This document shows, piece by piece, positions 10,134-20,300 of a stretch of DNA of 64,000 nucleotides. Source of the stretch: Cherax quadricarinatus (Eukaryota > Arthropoda > Malacostraca > Decapoda > Parastacidae). The stretch spans positions 30,928,817-30,992,816 of the forward strand of contig NC_091312.1 of NCBI RefSeq assembly GCF_038502225.1. Reading direction: 5' to 3'. The position numbers were made by a program, and so were the translations under genes. The notes beneath the pieces were generated by a model. The model made no database searches and had not been told where the DNA came from. It saw nothing but the letters and a program-made list of their open reading frames with translations. Within the stretch, counting starts at the first letter, position 1. Every line of letters begins with the position of its first letter.

Positions 10134-13010
10134 TTTCAAATTCAAATTCAAATTCAAAGTTTATTCTCTATAAGGATTACAATGCTGAGTTTACAGAATT
10201 TGGTTATTGTGTGGTTTACATGTAGTAAAATAATAATTACAGAGTGCACCACTAGAACACCTAGCATGGCTAGGCATTTCGGGCAGACTTATATTAAATC
10301 TTAAATTTAAAATACTACAAATTATGAGGTAAGTTAGTATTATGGCTAAGTGACTAAATACTAGTTTGTGAGTTTAGCAATGTGAATGCTTTTGTTTTGG
10401 CACAATACATAGTTTCAGTATTGGAGTATCACAGGCCAACTTATGACTAGTTAGGATTCATTATTTTAAGATTGAGATTGATATTTCTGTTTATGGTCAA
10501 ATGGGTGAGTGAGTGTAAGTGAGAACCACCAGGTGGTATTCGTGTAATTAGTTGACAGGGTGTATCAGGGAGATAAGATGTTTTCTAATGGTAGTTTTGA
10601 AGGTGATGAATGTGTCTGCAGTTCTAGAGTTTTCAGGTAGGGTGTTCCAGATTTTAGGGCCTCTGACATACATTGAATTTTTGTAAAGGTTTAGTCGGAC
10701 ACGGGGAATATCATAGAGATGTTTGTGTCTGGTGTTATGCCTGTGGGTTCTGTCACAACTATCAAGAAAGCGATTTAGGTCAAGGTTAATATTGGAATTT
10801 AAGGACCTGTAGATGTAGATTGCACAGTAGTAAGTGTGGATGTACTGAACAGGGAGTAAGTTTAGATCTATGAAGAGTGGGGGGGGGGGTGTTGCCAGGG
10901 ATGGGATTTAGTGATTATTCTTACTGCAGCTTTTTGTTGGGTTATTATTGGCATTAGGTGTGTTGCTGCAGTTGAACCCCAAGCACAGATAGCATAGGTG
11001 AGGTATGGATAAATAAGTGAGTGGTATAGTGTGAGAAGGGCATTTTGCGGCACGTAGTATCATATCTTGGAGAGGATCCCAACCGTCTTGGATACTTTTT
11101 TGGTTATGTGTTGGATATGGGTGCTGAAATTTAGGTTGTTGTCGAGGTATAGGCCTAGGAATTTGCCCTCATTATGTCTGGCAATTAGAGTGTTGTCGAT
11201 CTTAATGTTAATTTGTGCAACTCCTGCTCTGCTACCAAACATAATGTAGTAGGTTTTGTCAGTGTTAAGCGTAAGTTTATTGGCTGTCATCCAAGTCGAT
11301 ATTTTGATCAGCTCCTCGTTAACAATGGTGTTTAGGGTGGCAAGATTAGGGTGAGAGATGACATAAGTCGTGTCGTCAGCAAAGAGAATGGAGTTCAGGT
11401 GTTGAGATACGTTTGGAAGATCATTGATGTATATGAGGAAGAGCAGGGGACCAAGGACACTTCCCTGCGGAACTCCAGTATCAAGTGGCCGTGTTGTTGA
11501 TGCTGTGTCTTTAATGGTGACATACTGATACCTATTAGTAAGGTAAGATTTGAAATATGCAAGAGCATGGCCTCTTATACCATAATGGTGACTCAAGTTT
11601 GTGGAGAAGGATGTCGTCGTCTACTGTGTCAAAAGCTTTTCTTAGGTCAATAAAAATTCCTAGTGGATATTCCTTATTTTCCAATGCTGTGTACAGCAGA
11701 TCTAGCATTTTTAAGATTGCATCATTAGTGCTTTTATTTTTTCTGAATCCAAATTGGCAGGGGTTGAGTATGTTTTGTGCAGTTATAAATGAATATAGTC
11801 TCCTGTGCACGAGTTTCTCAAAGATTTTGGTAAGTTTGATATTGGCCTATAGTTGTTTAAATCTGTAGGGTCACCACCTTTATGTATTGGTGTAACCCTT
11901 GCAGTCTTGAGTAGTTTCGGGAAGGTGCTAGTTTCTAGTGACTTGTTAAAAAGTAATGAGATAGCATGAGAAAGGACATGGGCCGCTCGCTTGTACAATA
12001 ATGGTGGGACATTAGACAGATTCCCTGAATTATTTTTAAGTGACTTTATAATCTCAGTGACTTCTGTGGGCTCAGTTGGTGCAAGATAGAAGGAATTTGG
12101 GAAATTCCCATCTAGGTAGTCCCCGGCATGGGCATTGGTACGTGGGATTTTATTGGCGAGATTTGATCCTATGTTTGAGAAGAAGTCGTTTATCTTGTTA
12201 GCTGTATCGGTGGGATGTAGTGGTGTTTCATTAGGTTTAGTTAGGACAATATTCTTGATTTTTTTCAGTTTGTGGGTCCCTAGAATCTGAGAGAGTGTTT
12301 TCCAGGTCTTTTTTATATCTCCTCTAGTGTCTGTGAATCTACTGGAGTAGTATAGTTGTTTGACTTTCTGTATTACTTTGATGAGGACTGATGAATAGTG
12401 TTTAAGAATATCTTTGTGTATTAAGCCCTGTCTATATTGCTTTTCATATTGGTGTTTCTTATCAATGGATTTCAGAATGGTGCTGGTTAGCCATGGGCAA
12501 CCAAGCCGTTTGTTTGTGATCTGTTTCTTTTTATAGGACAATGTTTGTTGTATAGTCTAAGTAATTTGTTAAGAAAAATGTCTGTCCAGTCATCAATACC
12601 ATTGGCCTTGGAGAATTCTGTAGGCCAGTCAACAGTCTCTAGGTTAGCTGTGAACTTCCTTATTGAGGCCTCGTCATGGAGTCTAAATGAGACTTTGTTG
12701 TATTCAAGTGGTGGTTTACTAATGTTTGTCAGGAGGAAGGTTGGGTAGTGGTCTGTAGTGCTATCTGTGATTATCCCTGATTTAAGAGGGCTAGTATATT
12801 GGTCCATATGTGGTCTATTATGGTTGCACTTGTCTCAGTGAGCCTGGTTGGTTTAGTTATTGTTGGTATGAGAAGTGTGTTGTTCATATTGTTGATAAAA
12901 TCAGTTACAGGCTGATCATCTAGTAAGCCAAGGTTGATGTTGAAGTCTCCAGCTAAGAGAAGGTGGTGCTTATTCATTTGTCTGTTTGTTATTAGTTTGT
13001 TATTGTTATT
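10134..13010 (-). mobile_element. Second LINE family (Jockey superfamily, CR1/Daphne-like), copy E
   Basis: This minus-strand LINE is unlike A-D. Its 3' end is a short tandem tail: on the plus strand TTCAAA repeats at 10134-10158, i.e. (TTTGAA)n in sense orientation. A 3' UTR of about 390 bp follows, then pol up to an endonuclease fragment at about 12980. The 5' end is cut at the (TG)n tract of copy D (13011). The assignment to the CR1/Daphne/Rex-like part of the Jockey superfamily rests on KPTRLTETSATIIDHIWTN, GVPQGSVLGPLLFL and the C-terminal VRGPKIWNTLP block. The exact clade is uncertain. Confidence 0.82.
10548..12980 (-). pseudogene. Endonuclease (partial)/reverse transcriptase of LINE copy E
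   Basis: In sense order: endonuclease C-terminal half at 12977-12771 (LLLAGDFNINL, TKPTRLTETSATIIDHIW), linker, RT start at 11900-11850 (TARVTPIHKGGDPTDLNNYR), A-motif FIDLRKAFDTV near 11640, GVPQGSVLGPLLF near 11460 and catalytic ILFADDTTY near 11380. A C-terminal domain runs to a TAA at 10548 and includes HLYDIPRVRLNLY and RGPKIWNTLPENS. Frame changes occur near 12800, 12500, 11800, 11590 and 11055, and at the 10-base G-run at 10879-10888. The catalytic boxes are preserved, so it looks moderately old rather than ancient. The first half of the endonuclease is absent. Confidence 0.8.
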
Positions 13011-13073
13011 GTGTATGTGTGTGTGTGTATGTGTGTGTGTGTGTGTGTGTGTATGTGTGTGTGTGTATGTGTA

Positions 13074-13105
<32 letters not shown>

Positions 13106-13145
13106 TGTGTGTATGTGTATGTGTGTGTGTGTGTGTGTGTGTATG
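13011..13145. repeat. (TG)n microsatellite between LINE copies E and D
   Basis: TG repeats with regularly spaced TATG units. They join the truncated endonuclease end of E (GTTATTGTTATTGTG) to the terminal motif of copy D. Confidence 0.93.
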
Positions 13146-13226
13146 TACTCACCTATTTGTACTCACCTATTTGTGGTTGCAGGGGTCGAGTCCTAGCTCC
13201 TGGCCCCGCCTCTTCACCGGTTGCTA

Positions 13227-13490
13227 CTAGGCCCTCTCTCTCCCCGCTCCATGAGCTTTATCAAACCTCGTCTTAAAACTGTGTATGGTTCCTGCCTCCA
13301 CTACGTCATTTTCTAGGCTATTCCACTGCCTTACAACTCTATGACTGAAGAAATACTTCCTACTATCTCTCAGACTCATTTGTGTCTTCAACTTCCAATT
13401 GTGGCCTCTTGTTTCTGTGTCCCCTCCCTGGAACATCCTGTCTTTGTCCACCTTGTCTATTCCACGCAGTATTTTATATGTCGTTATCAT
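13227..13490 (-). pseudogene. C-terminal tail of copy D pol, separated by one frameshift
   Basis: It begins MITTYKILRGIDKVDKDRMF and continues through HNWKLKTQMSLRDSRKYFF and VVRQWNSLENDVVEAGTIHS to a stop. Copy C has the same block joined in frame to RRVRGD, which shows that the separation in D is a single indel at about 13488-13492. This block is the typical C-terminal end of CR1-like polyproteins, found before the 3' UTR. Confidence 0.8.
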
Positions 13491-15481
13491 GTTGACCTGA
13501 CCCTCCTGTCCTCCAGTGTGGTCAGGCCGATTTCCCTTAATCTTTCTTCATAGGACATTCCCCTTAGCTCTGGAACTAACCTTGTCGCAAACCTTTGTAC
13601 TTTCTCTAGTTTCTTGACGTGCTTTATCAAGTGCGGGTTCCAAACAGGTGCTGCATACTCCAGTATGGGCCTGACATACACGGTGTACAGTGTCTTGAAT
13701 GATTCCTTACTAAGGTATCGGAATGCTGTTCTCAGGTTTGCCAGGCGCCCATATGCTGCAGCAGTTATCTGATTGATGTGTGCTTCCGGAGACATGCTCG
13801 GTGTTATACTCACCCCAAGATCTTTCTCCTTGAGTGAGGTTTGCAGTCTTTGGCCACCTAGCCTATACTCTGTCTGTGGTCTTCTGTGCCCCTCCCCCAT
13901 CTTCATGACTTTGCATTTGGCAGGATTAAATTCGAGAAGCCATTTGCTGGACCAGGTGTCCAGTCTGTCCAGGTCTCTTTGAAGTCCTGCCTGGTCCTCA
14001 TCAGATTTAATTCTCCTCATTAACTTCACATCATCTGCAAACAGGGACACTTCTGAGTGTAACCCTTCCGTCATGTCGTTCACATATACCAAAAATAGCA
14101 CTGGTCCTAGGACCGACCCCTGTGGGACCCCGCTCGTTACAGGTGCCCACTGTGATACATCATTACGTACCATGACTCGTTGTTGCCTCCCTGTCAGGTA
14201 TTCTCTGATCCATTGCAGTGCCCTTCCTGTTATATGCGCCTGATGCTCTAGCTTCTGCACTAATCTCTTGTGAGGAACTGTGTCAAAGGCCTTCTTGCAG
14301 TCCAAGAAGATGCAATCAACCCACCCCTCTCTCTCTTGTCTTACTTCTGTTATTTTATCATAAAACTCCAGAAGGTTTGTGACACAGGATTTGCCTTCCG
14401 TGAATCCGTGCTGGTTGGCATTTATACTCCTGTTCCGTTCCAGGTGCTCCACCACTCTCCTCCTGATAATCTTCTCCATAATTTTGCATACTATACACGT
14501 CAATGACACAGGTCTATAGTTTAGTGCCTCTTTTCTGTCTCCTTTTTTAAAAATGGGAACTACATTTGCCGTCTTCCATACCTCAGGTAGTTGCCCAGTT
14601 TCCAGGGATGTGTTGAAGATTGTGGTAAGTGGCACGCACAACATATCTGCTCCCTCTCTAAGGACCCACGGGGAGATGTTGTCTGGTCCCATTGCCTTTG
14701 AGGTATCGATGTCCCTTAGCAGTTTCTTCACCTCCTCCTCATCTGTATGTATGTCGTCCAACACTTGTTGGTGTATTCCTTGCTGGTGTCCCCATCTGGT
14801 GTGTCCCCCCAGAGTCCTTCCTGTCTCTACTGTAAATACTTCCTTAAATCTCGTGTTGAGCTCCTCACATACCTCTTGATCGTTTCTTGTGAGTTCTCCA
14901 CCTTCTTTCCTCAGCCTTATCACCTGGTCCTTGACTGTTGTCTTCCTCCTAATGTGGCTATACAGCAGTTTCGGGTCAGATTTGACTTTCGATGCTATGT
15001 CGTTTTCATACTGTCGCTGGGCCTCCCTCCTTATCTGTGCATACTCGTTTCTGGCTCTTCTACTAATCTCCTTGTTTTCCTGGGTCCTATGCCTCCTGTA
15101 CCTTTTCCATTCTCTGTTGCACTTAGTTTTTGCCTCCCTACACCTTCGGGTAAACCAAGGACTCGTTTTGGTCTTCCTATTATTTCCGTTTCCCTTGGGA
15201 ACAAAACTTTCCTCTGCCTCCTTGCACTTTGTTGCCACATATTCCATCATCTCGTTAACTGATTTTCCTACCATTTCTCTGTCCCACTGAACCTCCTGCA
15301 GGAAGTTTCTCATACCTGTGTAGTCCCCCCTTTTATAGTTTGGCCTGTCCCCTTCAGTTCCTGTTACCTTCTCCACTTGTAACTCTACTATATAGTCAAA
15401 ACTCAGAACCACATGATCGCTAGTTCCAAGGGGCCTCTCGTAAGTGATGTCCTCAATGTCTGAACTGCTCAGGGTGAACAC
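13487..15481 (-). CDS. CR1-like reverse transcriptase ORF, copy D (5'-truncated element)
   Basis: This is a 664-codon uninterrupted frame and the longest coding stretch in the window. Residues about 1-30 are the end of the apurinic-type endonuclease (GTSDHVVLSFDY, with the terminal SDH motif). About 40-240 is a basic linker. About 250-520 is the RT: WKTANVVPIFKKGD, NYRPVSLTC, CIFLDCKKAFDTV, VTSGVPQGSVLGP and the catalytic SLFADDVKLM. About 540-660 is the C-terminal region with EKDLGV, RPILEYAAPVWNPH and SYEERLREIGL. A one-base deletion relative to copy C ends the frame at RRVRST, just before the expected GDMITTYK, which continues in the next frame (13490-13227). The first Met is internal to the domain, so it is not a natural start. 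The RT may be catalytically plausible but is not an intact gene. Confidence 0.75.
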   Translation of the reverse strand: MFTLSSSDIEDITYERPLGTSDHVVLSFDYIVELQVEKVTGTEGDRPNYKRGDYTGMRNFLQEVQWDREMVGKSVNEMMEYVATKCKEAEESFVPKGNGNNRKTKTSPWFTRRCREAKTKCNREWKRYRRHRTQENKEISRRARNEYAQIRREAQRQYENDIASKVKSDPKLLYSHIRRKTTVKDQVIRLRKEGGELTRNDQEVCEELNTRFKEVFTVETGRTLGGHTRWGHQQGIHQQVLDDIHTDEEEVKKLLRDIDTSKAMGPDNISPWVLREGADMLCVPLTTIFNTSLETGQLPEVWKTANVVPIFKKGDRKEALNYRPVSLTCIVCKIMEKIIRRRVVEHLERNRSINANQHGFTEGKSCVTNLLEFYDKITEVRQEREGWVDCIFLDCKKAFDTVPHKRLVQKLEHQAHITGRALQWIREYLTGRQQRVMVRNDVSQWAPVTSGVPQGSVLGPVLFLVYVNDMTEGLHSEVSLFADDVKLMRRIKSDEDQAGLQRDLDRLDTWSSKWLLEFNPAKCKVMKMGEGHRRPQTEYRLGGQRLQTSLKEKDLGVSITPSMSPEAHINQITAAAYGRLANLRTAFRYLSKESFKTLYTVYVRPILEYAAPVWNPHLIKHVKKLEKVQRFATRLVPELRGMSYEERLREIGLTTLEDRRVRST

Positions 15482-15520
15482 AAGATCCAGTCTTGCTGGC
15501 TCATCCTCCCCTCTCTCTCT

Positions 15521-15534
15521 GTGTGTGTGTGTAT

Positions 15535-15600
<66 letters not shown>
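15521..15600. repeat. (TG)n microsatellite at the 5' end of LINE copy D
   Basis: 80 bp of TG repeats directly abutting the truncated 5' end of D. It is not followed by any LINE 3' terminal motif; the next sequence is GGAGAGAGTAGAGGAAGTGC. So this tract is not simply the tail of another complete copy. Confidence 0.93.
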
Positions 15601-15602
<2 letters not shown>

Positions 15603-15935
15603 AGAGAGTAGAGGAAGTGCTAAATGTTTGTAGCAGGCCAACGGTTTTATGTGTGCTTGCATGCGTGCGTGTGTAACATACACACAGCTATCGTTAGTGT
15701 TAACTCTTCACGTCTATCAACATAAGCACCCCAATAGAAATAGATCACTTTCCTGACTTTTGGATTATCCAAAGTAAAACTTATATGCCTCCATGTATGA
15801 AAAAATTATCTATGTAACTGTCTTTGTTGTATATGTGTACATAAATACACCCACCTACTTACTTCTCTGAGTCCCATCTTTAATAGTTACGTTTCTCTAC
15901 AGATAGATGGTACTGTATGGGCGAGAACAGTGCGC
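15601..15935. other. Non-repetitive spacer
   Basis: About 335 bp of ordinary-composition DNA between the LINE stack and the 18-bp array. I see no ORF, RNA gene or mobile-element signature in it. Confidence 0.6.
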
Positions 15936-16920
15936 ATCCTTGTGGTGGGTGATGCCTGGGTGGTGGGAGACGGCTGGGTAGTGGGTTATGGCTGGGGTGG
16001 GTGATAGCCGGGTGATGGGTGATGGCTGGGTAATGGGTGATAACTGGGTGGTGAGTGATGGCTGGGTGGAGGGTGACGGCTGGGTAGTGGGTGATGGCCT
16101 GGTTGTGGGTAATGGCTGAGTGGTGGGTGATGGCCGGGTGGTGGGTGATGGCCGGGTGGTGGGTGATGGCTGGTTAGTGGGTGATGGCCAGGTAGTGGGT
16201 GATTGCTGGGTAGTGGGTGATGGCTGGGTAGTGGGTGATGGCTGAGTAGCGGATGATGGCCGGGTAGTGGGTGATGGCCGGGTGGTGGGTGATGGCCGGG
16301 TGGTGGGTGATGGCTGGTTAGTGGGTGATGGCCAGGTAGTGGGTGATGGCTGGGTAGTGGGTGATGGCTGGGTAGTGGGTGATGGCTGGGTAGCGGATGA
16401 TGGCCGGGTAGTGGGTGATGGCCAGGTAGTGGGAGATGGCTGGGCAGTGGGTGATGGCTGGGTAGTGGTTGATGGCTGGGTAGCGGATGATGGCCGGGTA
16501 GTGGGTGATGGCTAGGTAGTGGGAGATGGCTGGGTAGTGGGTGATGGCTGGGTAGTGGGTGATGGCTGGGTAGCGGATGATGGCCGGGTAGTGGGTGATG
16601 GCTAGGTAGTGGGAGATGGCTGGGTAGTGGGTGATGGCTGGGTAGTGGTTGATGGCTGGGTAGCGGATGATGGCCGGGTAGTGGGTGATGGCCAGGTAGT
16701 GGGAGATGGCTGGGTAGTGGGTGATGGCTGGGTAGTGGGTGATGGCTGGGTAGCGGATGATGGCCGGGTAGTGGGTGATGGATGGATAGTGAGTGATGGC
16801 TGAGTAGTGGGTGATGGCGGGTAGTGGGTGATGGCGGGTAGTGGGTGAGGGCCGGGTGGTGGGTGATGTCCGGATAGTGGGTGATGGCCAGGTAGTGGGT
16901 GATGGCCGGGTGGTGGGCGG
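15936..16920. repeat. 18-bp minisatellite with 90-bp higher-order period
   Basis: About 54 copies of GCTGGGTAGTGGGTGATG with variants (GCCGGG, GCCAGG, GGTGGTG). The variant TAGCGGATGA recurs at 16247, 16391, 16481, 16571, 16661 and 16751: exactly 90 bp (five units) apart over the last five, and 144 bp (eight units) before that. Because 18 is divisible by three, both strands keep long frames: VVGDGW hexapeptides on plus (16267-16515) and AITHYP hexapeptides on minus (into 17046). These are reading-frame by-products of the period, not supported genes. Confidence 0.97.
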
Positions 16921-16922
16921 TT

Positions 16923-16967
16923 GTGTCACCCCTCTCCCTCGCCCTGGGTGAGAGAGAGGGGTGACAC
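16923..16967. repeat. Perfect 14-bp inverted repeat at the array edge
   Basis: GTGTCACCCCTCTC (16923-16936) is the exact reverse complement of GAGAGGGGTGACAC (16954-16967), with a 17-nt loop. It lies immediately after the last 18-bp unit. Confidence 0.9.
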
Positions 16968-17390
16968 CTTTGATCGATGAATTAGTGCAATTCTCGACGC
17001 TGTTTATCCCTGGCTCTGACTGTGCTTCACACACACACACACACACGCAAACAGTTAATTAAAACATAACTGGTGGCACCATCAACGCCCAGTGCCCACG
17101 GCTACGAGTCAACAGATATCATCAGAAAGCGTTCCCATTTTATTGACCAACATCAAACGAAACTGGAATGCCGGTTATAATTAACTGGTTAAAAGAAAAT
17201 GTAAAAACATATATGAAATAACGACACATAAAAGCCTAAAAACAAATTTATAAAAAAATTGTTAAGTGTATAGTTTTCGTTTGATGAAGAGAAGTGAGTG
17301 AAAAGTTTGGGGGAACGCATGAAATGCGTCAACAAAGCCATCAGTGCAGAGATGAGCGAATTACTGAACCGTAAAACATTAAAAGTTTGT
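16968..17390. other. Non-repetitive spacer with short (AC)n
   Basis: About 420 bp between two arrays. It contains a short AC tract at 17031-17046 and AT-rich sequence around 17200-17280. I see no gene or element. Confidence 0.6.
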
Positions 17391-20300
17391 CAATCCAGGA
17401 GTGTGAGACAAGCCTTTCTCTGTTCCTAGAGCAGGGATGGTAAGCCAGGAGTGTGAGACAAGCCTTTCTCTGTTCCTAGAGCAGGGATGGTAAGCCTGGA
17501 GTGTGAGACAAGCCTTTCTCTGTTCCTAGATCAGGGATGGTAAGCCTGGAGTGTGAGACAAGCCTTTCTCTGTTCCTAAAGCAAGGATGGTAAGCCTGGA
17601 GTGTGAGACAAGCCTTTCTCTGTTCCTAGAGCAAGGATGGTAAGCCTGGAGTGTGAGACAAGCCTTTCTCTGCTTCTAGAGAAGGGATGGTAAGCCTGGA
17701 GTGTGAGACAAGCCTTTCTCTGTTTCTAGAGGAGAGATGGTAAGCCAGGAGTGTGACACAAGCCTTTCTCTGTTTCTAGTGCAGGGATAATAACCCAGGA
17801 ATGGGAGACAAGCCTTTCTATGTTTCTGTAGCAGGGAGGGTAAGCCTGGAGAGTGAGACAAACCTTTCTCTGTTTCAAGTGCAGGGATAGTAAACCAGGA
17901 GTGCGAAACAAGCCTTTCTCTGTTTATAGAGCAGGGATAATAACCCAGGAATGGGAGACAAGCCTTTCTCTGTTTCTGTAGCAGGGAGGGTAAGCCAGGA
18001 GTGTGAGACAAGCCTTTCTCTGTTTCTAGAGCAGGGATGGTAAGCCAGGAGCGTGAAACAAGCCTTTCTCTGTTCCTAGAGCAGGGACAGTAAGCCAGGA
18101 GAGTGAGACAAACCTTTCTCTGTTTCAAGTGCAGGGATAGTAAACCAGGAGTGCGAAACAAGCCTTTCTCTGTTTATAGAGCAGGGATAATAACCCAGGA
18201 ATGGGAGACAAGCCTTTCTCTGTTTCTGTAGCAGGGAGGGTAAGCCAGGAGTGTGAGACAAGCCTTTCTCTGTTTCTAGAGCAGGGATGGTAAGCCAGGA
18301 GTGTGAGACAAGCCTTTCTCTATTTCTAGAGTAGGGATGGAAAGCCAGGAGAGAGAGACAAGCCTTTTTCTGTTTCTAGAGCAGGGATGGCAAGCAAGAA
18401 GTGAAAGACAAGCCTTTATCTATTTGTAGAGCAGGGATGGTAAGCTTTGAGTGTGAGACAAGCCTTTCTCTATTTCTAGTGCAGGGATAATAACCCAGGA
18501 ATGGGAGACAAGCATTTCTCTGTTTCTGTAGCAGGGATGGTAAGCCAAGAGTGTGAGACAAGCCTTTCTCTGTTTCTAGAGCAGGGATGGTAAGCCAAAA
18601 GTGAAAGAAAAGCCTTTCTCTGTTTCTAAAGCAGGGATGGTAAGCCAGAAGTGAAAGACAAGCCTTTCTCTGTTTCTAGAGCAAAGATGGTAAGCTATGA
18701 GTGTGAGACAAGCCTTTCTCTGTTTCTAGAGCAGGGATAGTAAGTCAGGAATGTGAAACAAGCCTTTCTCTGCTTCCAGTGCAGGGATAATAAGCCAGGA
18801 ATGGAAGACATGCCTATCTCTGTTTCTGTAGAAGAGATGGTGAGCCAGGAGAGTGAGACAAGCATTTCTCTGTTTCTAGAGCAGAGATGGTAAGCCAGGT
18901 GTGAGAGACAAGCCTTTCTCTGTTTCTAGAGCAGGGATGGTAAGCCAGGAGTGTGAGACAAGCTTTTCTCTGTTTCTAGAGCAGGAACAGTAAGCCAGGA
19001 GTGTGAGACAAGTCTTTCTCTGTTTCTCAAGCAGGGATAGTAAGCCAGGAGTGTGAAACAAGCCTTTCTCTGTTTCTAGAGCAGGGATGGTAAGCCGTGA
19101 GTCAGAAACAAGCCTTTCTCTGTTTCTAGAGCAGGGATACTAAGCCAGGAGTGTGAGAAAAGTCTTTCTCTGTTTCTATAGAAAGGGTAATAAGCCAGGA
19201 ATCCGAGACAAGCCTTTCTATGTTTCTATAGCAGAGATGGTAAACCAGGAGTGAGAGACAAGCCTTTCTTTGTTTCTAGCAGGGATGGTAAGCCAAGATG
19301 AGAGACAAGCCTTTCTTTGTTTCTAGCAGGGATAGTAAGCCTGGAGCGTGAGACAAGCCTTTCTTTGTTTCTAGCAGGGATGGTAAGCCAGGAGTGAGAG
19401 ACAAGCCTTTCTTTGCTTCTAGCAGTGATGGTAAGCCAGGAGTGAGAGACAAGCCTTTCTCTGTTTCTAGTAGGGATAAACCAAGAGTGAGAGACAAGCC
19501 ATTCTCTGTTTCTAGAGCAGGGACGGTAAGCCAGGAGTCAGAAACATGCCTTTCTCTGTTTCTAGAACAGGGATCGTAAGCCAGGAGTCAGAGACAAGCC
19601 TTTCTCTGTTTCTAGCAGGGATGGTAAGCCAGGAGTGAGAGACAAGCCTTTCTCTGTTTCTAGAGCATAGATGGTAAGCCAGTAGTGAGAGACAAGCCTT
19701 TCTCTTTTTCTAACCGGGATGGAAAGGCAGGAGTGAGAGACAAACATTTTTCTGTTTCTAGCAGGGATGGTAAGCCACGCGTCAGAGACAAGCCTTTCTC
19801 TGTTTTTAGAGCAGAGATGGTATGTCAGGAGTGAGAAACAAACCTTTCTCTGCTTTTAGAGCAGGGATGGTAAGCCAGGAGTGAGAGACAAGCATTTCTC
19901 TGTATCTAGCAGGGATGGTAAGCCAGGAGTCAGAAACAAGCCTTTTTCTGTTTTTAGAGCAGGGATGGTATGCCAGGAGTGAGAGACAAGCCTTTCTCTG
20001 TTTCTAGCAGGGACGGTAAGCCAGGAGTAAGAGACAAACATGTCTCTGTTTCTAGCAGGGATGGTAAGCCAGGAGTCAGAGAAAAGCCTTTCTCTGTTTT
20101 TAGAGCAGGGATGGTATGCCAGGAGTGAGAGACAAGCCTTTCTCTGTTTCTAGCAGGGATGGTAAGCCAGGAGTCAGAGACAAGCCTTTTTCTGTTTCTA
20201 GCAGGGATGGTAAGCCAGGAGTGAGAGACAAGCCTTTCTCTGTTTTTAGCAGGAATGGTAAGCCAGCAGTGAGATACAAGCGTTTCTCTGTTTCTAGAGC

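Larger units (their letters stand above)
13146..15520 (-). mobile_element. CR1-like LINE copy D, best preserved, 5' truncated
   Basis: The 3' end on the plus strand has two copies of the TGTACTCACCTATT motif (13144-13171), GGTTGCAGGGGTCGAG, and a complete 3' region. The body matches A, B and C closely and carries one long RT frame. The 5' end stops at CTCTCTCT (15511-15520) and goes straight into another (TG)n tract, so the endonuclease is lost except for its last motif. This is probably the youngest of the four CR1-like copies. Confidence 0.9.

Noticed and set aside
16267..17046. Plus-strand VVGDGW ORFs and a 242-codon minus-strand AITHYP ORF
   Set aside because: The 18-bp period is divisible by three, so both strands stay open by default. 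No signal peptide or flanking domain supports a repetitive secreted protein.
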